A DNA stretch of 64,000 nucleotides from Cylindrotheca closterium (lineage: Eukaryota; Bacillariophyta; Bacillariophyceae; Bacillariales; Bacillariaceae). The stretch covers positions 319,083-383,082 of the forward strand of contig CAKOGP040000001.1 in the NCBI GenBank assembly GCA_933822405.4, in the 5' to 3' direction. Position numbers and translations under genes: made by a program. The notes under the pieces were generated by a model that saw only the letters and a list, made by a program, of their open reading frames with translations, had not been told where the DNA came from and ran no database searches. Positions 21,003-33,212 of the stretch are shown piece after piece (position 1 is the first letter of the stretch; every line of letters begins with the position of its first letter).

Positions 21003-23376
21003 ATGACAGCATCGTCGTTGATGCTGCGAAGCGCCACAAGAAAAGTATTTACAGTTTCTGACCGTGTAGGAAAGAAATGGCTTGGTTCTAGCAGCAAGCC
21101 GTTGACACGTGCTGCGGATTTCTCTTCCAAGAGCGGTGATGGGATCATTGGGGATTTGGACAGCCATCTTCATCCAATTCCTTTGCCCGCCGTCGCCTAC
21201 GATTACGACGATGATGATTACGAATTAGAAGAAGGAGACACCAGCAATACTACCACAAGTTTTGCGTCTCTTTCTAATGACAGCAGCAAATCAAAAGCAC
21301 CCATCCTTTTGAATTCTTTGGATCCTAAATCTTCCTCTCTGTTTACCGGAGGAGGCAACAAGACTGGACCCAGACTTGCTAATCCTTATCCAGCTCCTTC
21401 TTCCATCGGAGCCAAAACCGCAGGACCGATACGTAAAGTCGGAGGTGGCGGTGGAGGAAGCGGAAGTAATTTACGACCCGATTGTCCCAAGTGTGGTGCG
21501 ACGGTCACCTTTCGATGTGATTTTGAAGACAACACTTACTATTGTGCCAGTTGTTCGGGATGGTTCATGGCCAATCCTAATACCATTATTGGAAGCGATG
21601 GAAAGATGCATGAAGGTGGATCTGTATATGATGAATTCATTGCCAGGACTGGTGGAGGAATCAAGCAGGAGGATATGACGATGCGTCGGGTAAGTCAAAG
21701 GAATCAATCAATCGTATGACTTATTTTAGGCACCTTCCATGCAATTTCTCACGCTCCCGGTTACGTTCAATTACAATTGCAATTATTTGTTTTGTAGGCC
21801 ACTGATGATGCCAGAGGATATGCCGGGGGGTCTCAAGGAGTATCAATACCTCCCGAACTCCCACCAGGACTCGAAGCACATCCCTCCGATCCCGGTGGGA
21901 GTCCTCATCCTCCTCAGCCCGTCAAACGTATGCCCACGCCTAAAGAAATCAGAAAGGGGTTGGACGAATATGTGATTGGCCAGAGCAATGTCAAGATTGC
22001 CCTTTCTGTTGGTGTCTACAATCACTACAAGCGAATTTTTGTATCGGAAGCACAAGCTTCGGTAGAAAGTCGCAGAACAACGCATGTGGATCAAGACGAG
22101 TACTATCCACTGCGAGCCGAAGGAGGAGGATTGTCTGATCTGAATTTGGGGCAATATGGAAGTACCAAACCTACCAGCATGGACACGAGTCCCAACATGG
22201 ATACTAATAAGAATGACATTACGGACGAGGACTTTGGAACTGACGTGGAGGATGTGGAAATCGATAAGAGTAATATTATGTTGTTGGGTCCAACTGGTTC
22301 GGGAAAGACACATTTGGTCAAGACGTTGGCACGATTGATTGATGTGCCTCTGGTGATTTCGGATGCGACTTGCTTGACACAAGCAGGTTATGTGGGAGAA
22401 GATGTAGAGAGTATTCTATTCAAGGTATGTCCAAACGGTTGGAAGACTTTGATTGCTAGCCATGGAATGCAAGATGTGCTCACTTTAATTTTTCTTCTTG
22501 CAGCTATATTTGGAGAGTGGACAAGACGTTGAGAGATGTCAAAAGGGAATTGTGTACATTGATGAAACAGACAAGATTCGAAAATCCGGAGGCAATGTCA
22601 GCATTAGTCGTGATGTCTCGGGAGAAGGGGTACAACACGCTTTGCTCAAGATCGTAGAGGGCAATGTAGTCAATGTTCCCAAGGAACCAGGTCGCAAGAA
22701 TCCACGTGGGGATTTCTTGCAGATTGATACAACCAATATTCTGTTTATTTGTGGAGGTGCCTTTGCGGGGCTGGAGCGAATTGTCAACCATCGAACCAAC
22801 GCTGCATCGATTGGTTTTGGTGCCGAGATGAAGCGAGAAGTGGAAGATCCCAAAATCCAAGGCCAATGTTTCGATGATGTCATTCCCAAGGATTTGGTCG
22901 AATTTGGAATGATTCCAGAATTTGTTGGACGTTTCCCCGTCATTGTATCCACAAAGGGCTTGGACTTGGACAATCTCTGTGACATTTTGACCGAGCCCAA
23001 GAACTCAATTGTCAAGCAATATCGCCGTCTCTTTGCCATTGATGATGTCAAATTCCACATTACTGACTGTGGACTGAAAGAAATTGCCAAGACTGCCTTC
23101 AAGCGCGGTACTGGAGCCAGAGGTCTCCGATCTATTACTGATCAAGTTCTCATGGAGACACAATATGTCGTTCCATCTTTGGACAATGTTCATACTGTAT
23201 ACCTGGATGCGGCAGCAGTTCGTGGTGAACAACCACCTATGCTTCTCATGGATCCAGAAATCACTGTCGAGAAATACGAATCGTTGAAGGCACGAGAGGC
23301 TGTTATCGAGGGAGTAGTCCCAGTGGATATCAACCGAGAGTCGACGATCAGCGAAGAAGATGATGAAGCCGCCTAA
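21003..23376 (+). CDS. clpX: ATP-dependent Clp protease ATPase subunit ClpX, probably mitochondrial
   Basis: Three exons, 21003-21689, 21798-22424 and 22504-23376, give 728 residues. An Arg/Ser/Lys-rich N-terminus ([10 protein letters not shown]) looks like a mitochondrial presequence. A C4 zinc finger (CPKC near residue 161, CASC about 20 later) follows a disordered linker. The AAA+ core has [17 protein letters not shown], Walker A GPTGSGKT near residue 392, pore loop AGYVGED, Walker [12 protein letters not shown] docking loop ASIGFGAEM for ClpP, and sensor-2 TGARGLRSI. Walker B reads DETD where bacterial ClpX has DEID, and the RKH pore loop reads RKN. It unfolds substrates and feeds ClpP, or acts alone as an unfoldase. 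Confidence 0.93.
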
Positions 23377-23754
23377 TCTTGCAGGCACGCTAGCTACTTT
23401 TAAATCTATTATATTGATAGAAAAAAGATGGCTTGAGTTCACAATGCAACCTCGGCCAAACCACTGAGAGTGACTGATTGGAGGAATCATGATAGGAGAA
23501 TAATTTTGAATATAATAAAAGTGTAAGCAATTATTAGATATACCTGTATATAATACCAACTCGGAATTGGCATCTATGCAAAGCAGAGTCAGAATGGAAG
23601 GTTGCACTGCATCATTCATATCATTGCTGATCGATTGATGTACCGGTTCAGGAAAATTTGGATCCGTCATGCATTCGTCTTGCCCCCGTACGTTGAGATG
23701 GTGGGAAATCAAAAAGGCATCAAGCAACGATCTGAATATCCATACAATCTCACC
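23377..23754. other. Intergenic region between ClpX and MED21
   Basis: An ATG-containing frame extends upstream of the chosen MED21 start to 23602, but the MED21-like sequence begins only after 23755, so I treat this stretch as 3' end plus promoter/5' UTR. Confidence 0.5.
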
Positions 23755-24468
23755 ATGGTGGAAGACAAACAGCAACCTGATCCAATGACGGTGGACTCTG
23801 TCACAAAAGAGACTCCTCCGACGGCAGAGACTGACGAAAAAGTGGACAAAATTACTGCTCTACAGGATGCGATAGATGGGTAAGAGTGGATGCAACTTAC
23901 AGTGATGTTCATGGAATTTTTGATGAGAAGGTAGCTGACCTCTTTAGAATCCAGTTTATCTCTTGCCATGTTTGAAGCCCTTCGAGGTCTTCGAGATGCT
24001 GTGGCACCAGAATCAGGGAACTTGGGCGGGGATGGAAATAACAATCAGAACAATGAAAACCCTGAACCAGATTTGGAAGAATTTTGGACTCTGTATCGTA
24101 GCGGTGACCCAACTACAGTTGCAATGGTACAGAAAGTGAGTCCCACTCCACCCAAGAAGCGGGAAGAGTATGCGAGGATTTTTTCAAAGATTGAAAGCCT
24201 CAGGGATGCTGCATTGGTGAAACGGTTAGCGGACACTGTGTTGGAGAAGAGTGCAGATATCGATGAGCGTGTCGATCGGTTGCCAGGTATGGATAGAACG
24301 AAAGCAGAACAGATGGATTATATAGAAGAATTGATCAAGAAGAATCAAGATGTTACGACGAAGTTGGAGGAAACATTTGATCAAGCAAAGAAAAGACGGG
24401 GGCACGTGCGAACATACATCAGAGACAATACATGTTCTGCTCTCGGCATTGACGAAGAGGTGGATTAA
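23755..24468 (+). CDS. MED21: Mediator complex subunit 21 (MED21/Srb7)
   Basis: Two exons, 23755-23879 and 23955-24468, give 212 residues. The start at 23755 has an ACC-ATG context and follows from the position of the conserved part; in-frame ATGs further upstream are possible. The junction rebuilds ITALQDAIDGLSLAMFEALRGLRD, the Med21 N-terminal helix. After an insert, the C-terminal coiled coil (ADTVLEKSADIDERVDRLPGM, then a long Glu/Lys helix) matches the Med7-pairing part of MED21. It works in the nucleus, in the Mediator middle module. Only 16 bases separate its stop from that of the convergent GNAT gene. Confidence 0.87.
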
Positions 24469-24484
24469 GATTGTACGCTATTTT

Positions 24485-26025
24485 CTATGCCTTCTTATCT
24501 TTTGCACTAGCTTGCAACTTTTCCTTCTTGGAGAGAACGCGCTGCTGATCGGTCAACTCTTCTTCCTTCTTGTTGAACGCAAGATCTGCTCGTGCCATGG
24601 CTCCACCATACAGCTTTCTATACAGAGCAATTCTTGCACCCTTATCCCAATCGCTGTTGAGCATTCCGTATACCTTGCTGTCTCGATTCGATTCCTTGAC
24701 CACCATGTCTTTCAGCAACACACCTTCAAAGGTAAATCCAAGTCGATCCGCTAGTTCGGATCCTTTTCCATCCTTGGAGTCAATGGAAAGTTGGATTCGG
24801 CGGTATCCGTTGGCAAATAGTCGATCGAGCAGTAGGAAGCACGATTCAAGTTGCTCCTTTGTCCCCACCGTGGAAGGTCCAATGATTGGAGGGTCTAATT
24901 GAATAGAAAGGTGTTTGGGGTTGTCTCTGCTAACCATTGCCACACCCAAGACGCGGTCATTGAGATTCTGTACGATTGCAAAGGCTGCTTCGTTTTCGTA
25001 TTGTTGGAATACAAAGGAATTCTTTAATTCCTCTTGTGTGTTGAATGGGCCCTCCTCCAAAAAGCCCCAAACTTCATTCGCATCATATGACTTCTTGTAA
25101 AAGTACATGTCCCCACTTGTTGACGCAAAAATTGCCTTCAAATGCTTAGAAGAATCCAGTGCTTCAAGCCGCACGGTTTGTCCCACCAACGCCTCGGGAT
25201 TGGCATTGTACAGCTTGGAAAATTTCTCTTCAGTACTATCATTGGCGCAGCAAACAGATTCATAGGCACGAGCATACGATCGACGATATCCCAGAGTTGT
25301 ATTGTCACCACAGGATGCATAACCACGAGCAAACGCCTCAAATCGTGCTTCCGGCTTTCCCGGAATGATGCCACCTAGATTGCAATGAACCAGCATTGGG
25401 TGTAAGACTAAATCTCGAATAGACACACACACACACACACGCACACACACAAAATAACAATTCAGGAGTTCTCACCTCCTGGTTGATCTTGACACTTTCT
25501 GTAGGCCCACGCAAAGTTCTCCTTAAAGCCAACCATTTCCGCGGCTCTGTCCTTTTTCTTGTTTACGGATTGCTTCGCTTCGACATCGTCCACCACCCCA
25601 GGGATGTCTTTTGGTGGAGGAAGACTCATTAGCATTTTCGTCAAATTGGTTCTTAAAGTTTTGCGCTGTTCTCGGTCGGGGTAGTTCTCTGCCAATAGCC
25701 GTTTGCGAGCCTTCAAGAGTCGTTCCAGTAACAATGGTCGGCCCTTGCGAGCTTTAAAATCAGACTCCAGTGTCGCCTCCCCCGTTTGTTCTTGTTCTGC
25801 TATTCTTTTAAAAGAACCACCAAAGATAAGAAGCGCAATGACGGCGGTTACAGTGGTGGCGAATACAATGCATCCCATCAAGACTCCATATCTCTGGGCG
25901 GTTGGCAACGTTGCAAGACCAAATGCTTCGAGGACATCGTCGATTGATCCAAATTTGCCAACAACTTGCTGAAGAGCTTGTTGCAGTTTTTCGAGATCGC
26001 CTTGATCGGCATTGGTTTGCGACAT
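24485..26025 (-). CDS. Membrane-anchored GNAT-family N-acetyltransferase (fusion)
   Basis: Two exons, 25476-26025 and 24485-25374, give 479 residues. Exon 1 encodes an acidic N-terminus, a transmembrane segment at about residues 46-71 (YGVLMGCIVFATTVTAVIALLIF) and a basic, conserved-looking helical stretch. Exon 2 encodes a Cys-containing spacer and then a GNAT domain (about residues 240-445) of the RimJ/RimL type. It has VRLEALDSSKHLKAIF, VLGVAMVSRDN, YRRIQLSIDSKDGKGSELADRLGFTFEGVL and a C-terminal WDKGARIALY. The acyl acceptor is unknown. The splice junction (G|GT, phase 1) fits both sides, but two separate genes cannot be fully excluded without transcripts. Confidence 0.7.
25410..25452 (-). 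repeat. TG repeat (coding strand) in GNAT gene intron
   Basis: CA dinucleotide tract on the + strand, so a UG tract in the transcript of the minus-strand gene, inside the 101-base intron 25375-25475. Confidence 0.85.
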
Positions 26026-26304
26026 GTTGAGAGGAGAGTCGTTTTCCTGCTCTAGTTTCTTTCTACGGTATGATGGACGATGGGGAAAATTGGATGAGAA
26101 ATGCGCTGAGAAAGTTCCACTTTAGTCCCAAAATGAAAATCCTCCGATACCTCGCAAATATTTTGTATATACAGGTACGGTACGAGTACTGCATTTTATG
26201 GAACAAAATATTCAAGACTACAGTACATTACAGATAAAACATAACAACTAGATTACTGTTCTGCATTATAAAGGCAATACATTAATCACTAATCCCAGAA
26301 CAAT

Positions 26305-27092
26305 TTATCTCGACTTGGACATGCCTCCACCGTACATTCCTTGCTCAACTCCTGCATGCTTGTATTTGGACTTTCCCCAGCTGATTGGAACATATTTGTG
26401 TTTGTACATGTGCAAAATTTGTCTCTTCATTGTCATGAAAAATAGAATGAAGAAGTACATCAGCAAGATGGGCCAAAAGACTGGAATATCAAAAACTGGG
26501 AAGAAGGTCATGAATATGCACGTAAAAGTTCCTCGTGAACAAGCCATCCAGAACTTGAACTCGGGTAGACGTCGTGTGAATGGTCGGTATTCCTTGCCCT
26601 CACTTGCAGTGGATGGTAGCCCGGGTCCTTCATTGGGATCCTCCAACGGTGACAAAAAAGCAATGAAATTATTCAGCAGGAAAATTCCTAATCCATACGC
26701 GACAATGAAATAGCCCTGCACCAAATAGATTCGCAAAAAGAATAAAGACAGCAAGAGTGCGAATACACACCACCGTGGAACTATGTGAATGGTGGATTTG
26801 TCGAGCCAGTATTGGACAGCTCTCTTCACTGGAAACGTGGGACATTGAAAAGGACAAAAACAACAGGGGAATTGTGAGATACACAGCATCTACGGATACA
26901 CGACGCTCCTTCTTCCATTCGGTCTTCTTCTATTTGAGAGCTGCTTTCTCCTACACAAGTTTGATCCAGTCCTGCATCTCCACATCAACAACCATGTCTG
27001 AATCCATCCAATGCATATCCAAGTGACTCACGTTGAGCGGTCGTCTGATCCATGGACTGATGTCCCGGGTCGTCATCCGTTCCTTCCATCAT
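26305..27092 (-). CDS. RER1: RER1, ER-retention receptor of early secretory pathway
   Basis: Two exons, 27032-27092 and 26305-26828, give 194 residues. The joined sequence reads MMEGTDDDPGHQS, then QLKRAVQYWLDKST, the usual start of the RER1 core. Four membrane segments follow, with the hallmark blocks VQGYFIVAYGLGIFLLNNFIAFLSP, RPFTRRLPEFKFW, FFPVFDIPVFWPILL and RQILHMYKHKYVP. RER1 cycles between ER and cis-Golgi and returns escaped ER membrane proteins and unassembled subunits. The length is typical. The intron is 203 bases. Confidence 0.95.
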
Positions 27093-27253
27093 CTTGTCGG
27101 CTTAATTTGTTGTTTCTTAAACTAGCAGAGCCAAAGTTGTAGCAATGAACCAATCGTTTCTCTCACCAACAAGTTGCTGTTGTTCTCAAGGTTGTTCAGT
27201 CCTTTGGTGGTCCGTAAACCAGTAGGGCTGAGGGGTGAAGGAGTCATTTCTTT

Positions 27254-27272
27254 TAGTCGACTCAGTCGACTA
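27254..27272. promoter_or_regulatory. 19-base perfect inverted repeat upstream of RER1
   Basis: Two 9-base arms, TAGTCGACT and AGTCGACTA, flank a single C. It lies 162 bases upstream of the RER1 start codon. The core resembles a bZIP half-site pair (GACTCAGTC). Confidence 0.45.
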
Positions 27273-27363
27273 TCCAAAGAAGTGGAAAGAAAGTGTTTGA
27301 GGATCGGTAGGGTAGAAAGCGCAGAATATAGTATTTGGTGGGAGTGATAGTGTACAAAAAGTC

Positions 27364-30176
27364 TTAGTTTATTCTGCGGACTGCCTCAAGTGAACGTTCA
27401 TAAAAGTCCAATTGCTGGTACATTTCTTCTCCAACGGAGCGTAGCATGGAACTCTTTTCGGTGTTTCGCTTCTTGAAATTAGTCTTCTTTTCAAAATGGA
27501 CGCTCTTACCAGCGGAAACGACAGATTTGTTGTCATTACTCTTTTGCTTGGTTGCTGATCGGTTGCGGAAACGAGCCTTAACATCATCGATTTTGGTCTT
27601 GTTGATGGTATTGGGATTCTTCGCTTGGGAAGATGCCGTGCTTTTTGCGGCCGAAATGGCTCGGGCAAGCACGACAGAATGTTCCCTCTCAGAAATCGCC
27701 GCAGACGTCTCGGACTGTAGATCCGCAAGACGTTTGCGGAGGGTTCCCAGCTCCTGTTCCTTTTGAGCACGCACGCCTCGTGCTCCTTGTTTCGAAAGCA
27801 TTGCCTCACGGGCTGCTACCTCAGCTCTCAACTCGGCACGTTGTGCTCTTCGTGCAAGTTGGGCTTGTTCTCGTTCTTCTGCTGCAGTCCAGTCAGAGAC
27901 ATAAGAACTTTGGTATGATACAACCGATGATGCGGCAACAGAGTCATTATCATTGTCTAGCTTGACCAAAAGGGCTTCATATCTGGCCACAATCTTTTCA
28001 ATTCTTTCCTTGACCAGAATGAACGACTTCTCAGCAACGACAAGTTGATGAGAGACGGTCTTGACATATTCCATGGCAGAAAGGTAGGTCATTTCAGCTT
28101 CGGACATCATTCCTGGTGTGTCACCCTCCTCGCGCATCAAATCCTCCGCTTCGATCAGTGCTTGTGTTCCTCGGTTCAATTCACCCTTGAGCTCCTGTAG
28201 TAATAAAATCATACCGAATGTGTGAGTCGTTTTGAAATTGGCAAGACTGTAGGAATCAAATTGCAATCCAAAGAACTTACGTTGCATCGATCGTTACATA
28301 GCTTCAGTTGAATACTTTGGCAGTCTCCAATCGTAAACATTTCATACCCTCTCATGCTTCGTGGGCCCAAAGAATGGCATCGGTATTGCGACAATTCCAA
28401 ATCATCAAACCACAAAACTTCTTCCCAAGCATACTTGTAGTCTGGCGATTGGTTCGTGCCAGCATTTAGTAGGCGTGGAATAAAGTAGGATCGTTCTGCC
28501 CGTCGTGTCAACATGGAGGTGTTAATAACATCCAAAGGAGTGGCGCCATCCCGCCAAGCCTTGGCCACGATGCAAGCATCTCGAACTCGCATGGCTGCCA
28601 TATTAAAGGGAGTCAGCACACTATCATCGACGACAGTGGTTCCTCCACGACGCTCCAATCCACGTTCAATATCCTTTTCCATAATGCGACTACGCATTTC
28701 GGAAAGAGCAAATGCCTTGATAGCATCTTCCTCCCGATCGTATTCTTCCAAGCTCAATTTTGGGACGCGTTGACTGCTCATCTTGCGGAACTTCTTCACC
28801 ACAACCTTCATTTCGTCGGGATGAATGTAGTATTGATCCAAATTCTTGGCCACATTGGCCCCAAATCCTTCCTTCTTGTAAGGATCCGAAAAGAGCGAGG
28901 ATCCAGATCCATTATCGCTTCCTCCGCTGTTAAAGGGGTTCTTATGGGGACTTTGGGTTCGTTCTCTGTATCTGTGGATAGCATCTCTGGCACGCGAGGT
29001 ATATTCGTCAAACAAGACTGCCGATTGAGAATCATAGGCACTGTCCTTGACGGTTCTACCAGCCGAAGCCATTTCGTGAAAGCCAGGAACGTGAATGAAA
29101 CCACCATCATCAATATCACTATTGGTCATGTTATCGTCTCCACGCACACGATTCGAAAAGTCAAAGGCTGTCGTTTGAATCGTAGTCAATCCACCTCCGA
29201 GCAAGACAACGTTCAAGTCGCCCGCTTGTTGCCTGTAGGGATCCGTGTATACATAAGAATCGTCCTCCTCAATGGCTGGTTCTGGTTCTTCTGGAATTTG
29301 TTGCTGGACTTTCATAGGTGCCCGTTGGGGTGCTTTGGAAGGTTGGGCGTTGGAAGCCGCTCCCGACATGCTAGTGGCAAGTGACGAAGCATCGTCCATC
29401 AGATTGGGGACATCCTTGGACTTATCCAGTAGTCCACGAAAGCCCACACTATTGGCCATGGTTTGGTGAGGAGGAGCATAATGATCCTGTTGCGCCAAGG
29501 CTTCGGCAGTCAATCTCATAACAGATGCTGCCTGAGTCTTCTTCTTTCCAAATTCTTGGACCTTGTCCGTCTTTTTCTTGGGGGTAAAATAAGCCGATGA
29601 GGTGCCCGAAAAATCCGACATGGTTTCCTCTTGGTGATTGCGATTCCATGGATCGGAATACAACACCTGTGGTCTGGCCAATCTGTGAACCTTCTCATCC
29701 TGGCGTTGCTTGACCATTGGTGAGCCAGCGGCTGCCGCATGATTGACCACCGAAGTCAAGTGACCTTCTTGAGAAGCATCGTCATTCATGGCAACAACTC
29801 CTCCTTTCTTATCTTGCGTTCCAGGCCAATTGAGATAGCCACTGGAAGCGTCCGAAGCAGCGGGCGAAGCGACTGTTGCCCGACTGGAAAAGAGTGAGGC
29901 CAGTCTCCCCATTTTGCCGCTTCCGCTTTTGCGAGGAGACGGAGTTGGCCCCAATGAGTCTGCCGGAGACGTCATAGGTGCCGTAGAAGGAGTATCATTC
30001 GAAACATATTTGACAGTACCATCCGCCTGAGGTCGGTAACGACCATTCGTTGGCTGCTTCATGGGGGTTGTGGTATCAGTGAAGGAACGATTGGGGCTAT
30101 CGGGTGGAGATGGTTCTGATAGAAGCCTGCTTCTGCTTCTACCACTGCTATTAGGGTTGGCAACAACTTGTCTCAT
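27364..30176 (-). CDS. Unknown 908-residue protein with C-terminal coiled coil
   Basis: Two exons, 28281-30176 and 27364-28194, join in phase 0. The first 370 residues are disordered (Ser/Pro/Lys, with a GKMGRLASLFSSR basic-hydrophobic patch). Residues about 380-630 look structured and include helical segments rich in Arg/Asp and a cysteine-containing end (KLCNDRCN at the splice junction). Exon 2 encodes helices with conserved-looking ELKGELNRGTQALIEAE, then an Ala/Arg/Glu coiled coil (AAEEREQAQLARRAQRAELRAEVAAREAML) and a basic tail. I do not recognise a family. The folded middle plus coiled coil suggests a scaffold or cytoskeletal protein; function unknown. Confidence 0.7.
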
Positions 30177-30916
30177 CCTCTTTCAACTTTAAGTGAAAGA
30201 TCAGAAGTAATAAAAAGTTTGAGTGAGAGGAGTTGGGTGAAGGCAAATGACAAAGCCACCGTTGGGTCGGAGTTTTGAATTCGAATGGATGCTTTGCTTG
30301 GTCGTAGAAGGTCCAAGATATATCCAATGCCTATCGTGTGGGGTCTGCAAAATTGTCAGCTGTGCGCACTCTGATAATCGATCGACTCTTATTTCGAGCT
30401 GGCCAAACCCGTTCAGGAACTCAACGCTTACTTGGTTTGAATCAAAACGCAGGCCACTCGTATAATCTACGTAACTATAGTACATGCATCGGATCTCTGC
30501 CACCTCTGCAAGAGTCATAATTGGTTCTTAATTGGTTTCCGTTCAGATCCATTGAACGGTCAATCAATGTCAATGGCGCCAGCAGAGCCTACCCTATCTG
30601 GCAGAGTGTGACAAGCAACTATTTTTCACTCTTTGGCAGCGTACAAAGTATCATGACAAGGCGCACCTTCCACGAATGCAAAATTGCTTTGGTATCCAAA
30701 TCTTTGGACATCAACTTCCGAATAGAATGGATTGAGTATTGGGAGGATGGAGAAACGTCGCGTTGGTCTTGTATCATGTAAGAAAAATAGTGTATTCAAA
30801 CTTCTATTGCTATGATTATGTATCTATTTCTATGAATTGGTCGTCATCTGTCAAGAGAAATGAGCCTGGCAGTACTCAATACCACCTGATATTGATCAAC
30901 CAGGCAACGCACAGCT
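30177..30916. other. Intergenic region, 740 bases, no gene seen
   Basis: Holds the promoter of the coiled-coil gene and the 3' flank of the downstream ferroportin copy. A forward 86-codon frame at 30521-30781 shows no family resemblance. Confidence 0.55.
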
Positions 30917-32861
30917 TCAAGCCTTGGCGAGACTATCGCGCTTAGAATAGACTCCAACAGCAAAGCAAACTGCTGCTGCAGCCACAAAAATGTATCCAAT
31001 ACTGGCATATATGTGAAAGGATGCTGGGTCTGGCAGTATAATTCCAAGGCCAAAGGATAGTAAAAAGAAAAATGAGTTGAGTGATGATTGAACTCCACCC
31101 ACTTCACCTCGAACATCATCCGCGACATTCAATTGCATCAGCTGTCAAAACAAAGGATGGTTCAAGCAAAACAATATGTTAGTATCCACTCCCAATGGTG
31201 GCAATGCCAACCAACACTCGCAAAAGCACGACCTACCTGCGTCACCGAGATATCAAAAACCCACAGCCCTATTCGACTGGAACAAACACCAACAATCAGC
31301 ATGGCAAAGGAGATGGTCAAGTTGTCGACAAAGAGCGATGCATAAGCTATACTCAAGCAACAGAATTGGACCGTGACACTCAGCATTCCAGAGCCCACCA
31401 ATCCAATTTTGGCGGACAAGATCTTGTAGACAAAGGTTCCCGCCAGACCGACCGCGGCGGAGACGCCTCTCCATATTCCGATTTGTTCTAGTGAAATGCC
31501 CCGCCAAACCAAGTAGGCTGTCATGATCGCACCAAATGTCAAGACATTGGAGTATCTGGATGTGTGTGGAATATGTCAAGTCAAGTAAAGCATAAGTCAC
31601 AAGTATTTCAGCAATGCAACCGATTTTGGAACCGATATGCCATATATACTCACAGCAGTGATAGACTAATACCTGCCCAAGAGACCTCTTGGCTCATGAA
31701 TACCTTCAGTCCTCGGGAAAGACCAAAGAGGCCACAACTTGTGCCGTTTGATGATGATGAATTATTGTTCGTAGAAATTGGTTTGATGGCAAGAGTTTGC
31801 ACCATATAAAACACTTTTGTCGAACTATGGCGTAATCAGATGAGTGAGATTCTTGGTGTTGCCAAGCCAGCATCAAGCACAAAGCACATGTACACAAGTT
31901 TCAGCACTTACCAGACATATTCCACAACCAAAGCTACGCCGCACATACATCCAACAAACAGAGCCGCCGACTTGAGATCGGATGCATTATGAGTCTCGCC
32001 GCCACCATCCCAACCTGCAACGACGAAACCGGCAACTGCTGGTGCAATGATCTGACAACTTAGATCGATTTGTTTCAAGGCCACATTGGTTTCTGAAAGC
32101 CATGCCTTTTGCTTTTGGAGATTTTTGGATTCTTCTCCTGGGGCAAACATAATATATTGACTCATCACCACGATCCAGTCACGCTCAATCGCTACTGTAA
32201 AGCCATTATCCAAAACTTGTGCAATCGCTCCCAAAAGATGCACCCCAACCAACAGAAATATTGACTTGGTATCAGTAGGTACGCCATAGTTGTTGTTGGA
32301 ATCTTCGCTTTCCATGTGGTCAGAAAAATGGTCTGGACTCTCTTGACCCGCAAGAAGCATGTAACAACAGGTAGTCGCCAAAAGCACTGCTGAACTTTGA
32401 AATCCTATAAAGAGTCGAGCAGTGAATAATCGGTCGGCACCATCAATGTAACGTCCAAGTTGAGGACCAAAGTAGCATACAAAGATACCGGAGCAAAGAC
32501 CGTAGGTACTGACTAGGACCAAAGACTCATAATTTGAAAAGGCAGCGAGGAAGAGCACCAAGCAGAATTGCCATGTTCCTTCTGAAAACTGATCGAATAG
32601 ATGTGAAAAGTACAGTAATTTGCGAGCATGGTTGATTTGTTCTTCACCGCGCCAGATTTGGTCTGCAGTTGGCGTGGCTGTGTCGTTGCTATTCAAAAGT
32701 CTTTCTCTCTCTTGTGACTCAACATCATCCTCATCTTCATCGATGGAGGGCTGGTGTGATTCATCACTATTCTGTGGTTTACTGTGCTCGGAACAATCCT
32801 GATTGTCATGGTTGCCTTCACCTTCTTTGATCATTGCTAGTTTTGCAGAATGGTGTGCCAA
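30917..32861 (-). CDS. Ferroportin-like iron exporter, copy A (downstream)
   Basis: Four exons, 31912-32861, 31654-31824, 31237-31555 and 30917-31141, give 554 residues. An acidic cytoplasmic N-terminus of about 85 residues precedes the transporter core. Family marks include FSEGTWQFCLVLFLAAF in helix 1, the FGPQLGRYIDG loop, and the ERDWIVVMSQ motif with the invariant Asp. IDLSCQIIAPAVAGF, then IGIWRGVSAAVGLAGT, SRIGLWVFDISVTQ and VRGEVGGVQSSLNSFFFL complete the SLC40/IREG signature. Ferroportins export Fe2+ (or move it into vacuoles in plants). The Asp39-equivalent of animal ferroportin is Glu here. Exon 2 encodes a variable Asn/Ser loop. Copy B lies directly upstream. Confidence 0.88.
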
Positions 32862-33212
32862 TGCTATTCGGAATGAAATGCTTCACACTGCCGTGACTAG
32901 TGGATTGATTACCAGCTATTCCGAGAATGAATGCAGCAATGGGTAAGCAAATGATGCAACTGGGATATTTCTTTGTTCTCGTTTTCTTAAATTCCAACGC
33001 AAGGATTCGCGTTGGTCGTATTTTCCAGATTTTTTCCTACAGGTACCAGGTACTATTGTACCGGGTATCTATCGAAAACCGAAGTCTATCCCCAACTGGA
33101 TATATTTATGATTATCTATGTAGTATATATTATAAAAAAGTATGTATGTCTATCGATTCAGCGCTTCAATCAAAATCCCGTCCTTTTCCCCGAAAATAAA
33201 CAGTGGCTTTAG
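32862..33212. promoter_or_regulatory. Spacer between ferroportin copies with a TACCAGGTAC element
   Basis: 351 bases forming the promoter of copy A and the 3' flank of copy B. It contains a GGTACCAGGTAC element followed by GTACCGGGTA near 33050-33070. Confidence 0.5.

Noticed and set aside
30521..30781. Forward 86-codon frame between the coiled-coil and ferroportin genes
   Set aside because: No recognisable family, no splice partners, and it lies in an AT-rich spacer; chance frame is more likely.
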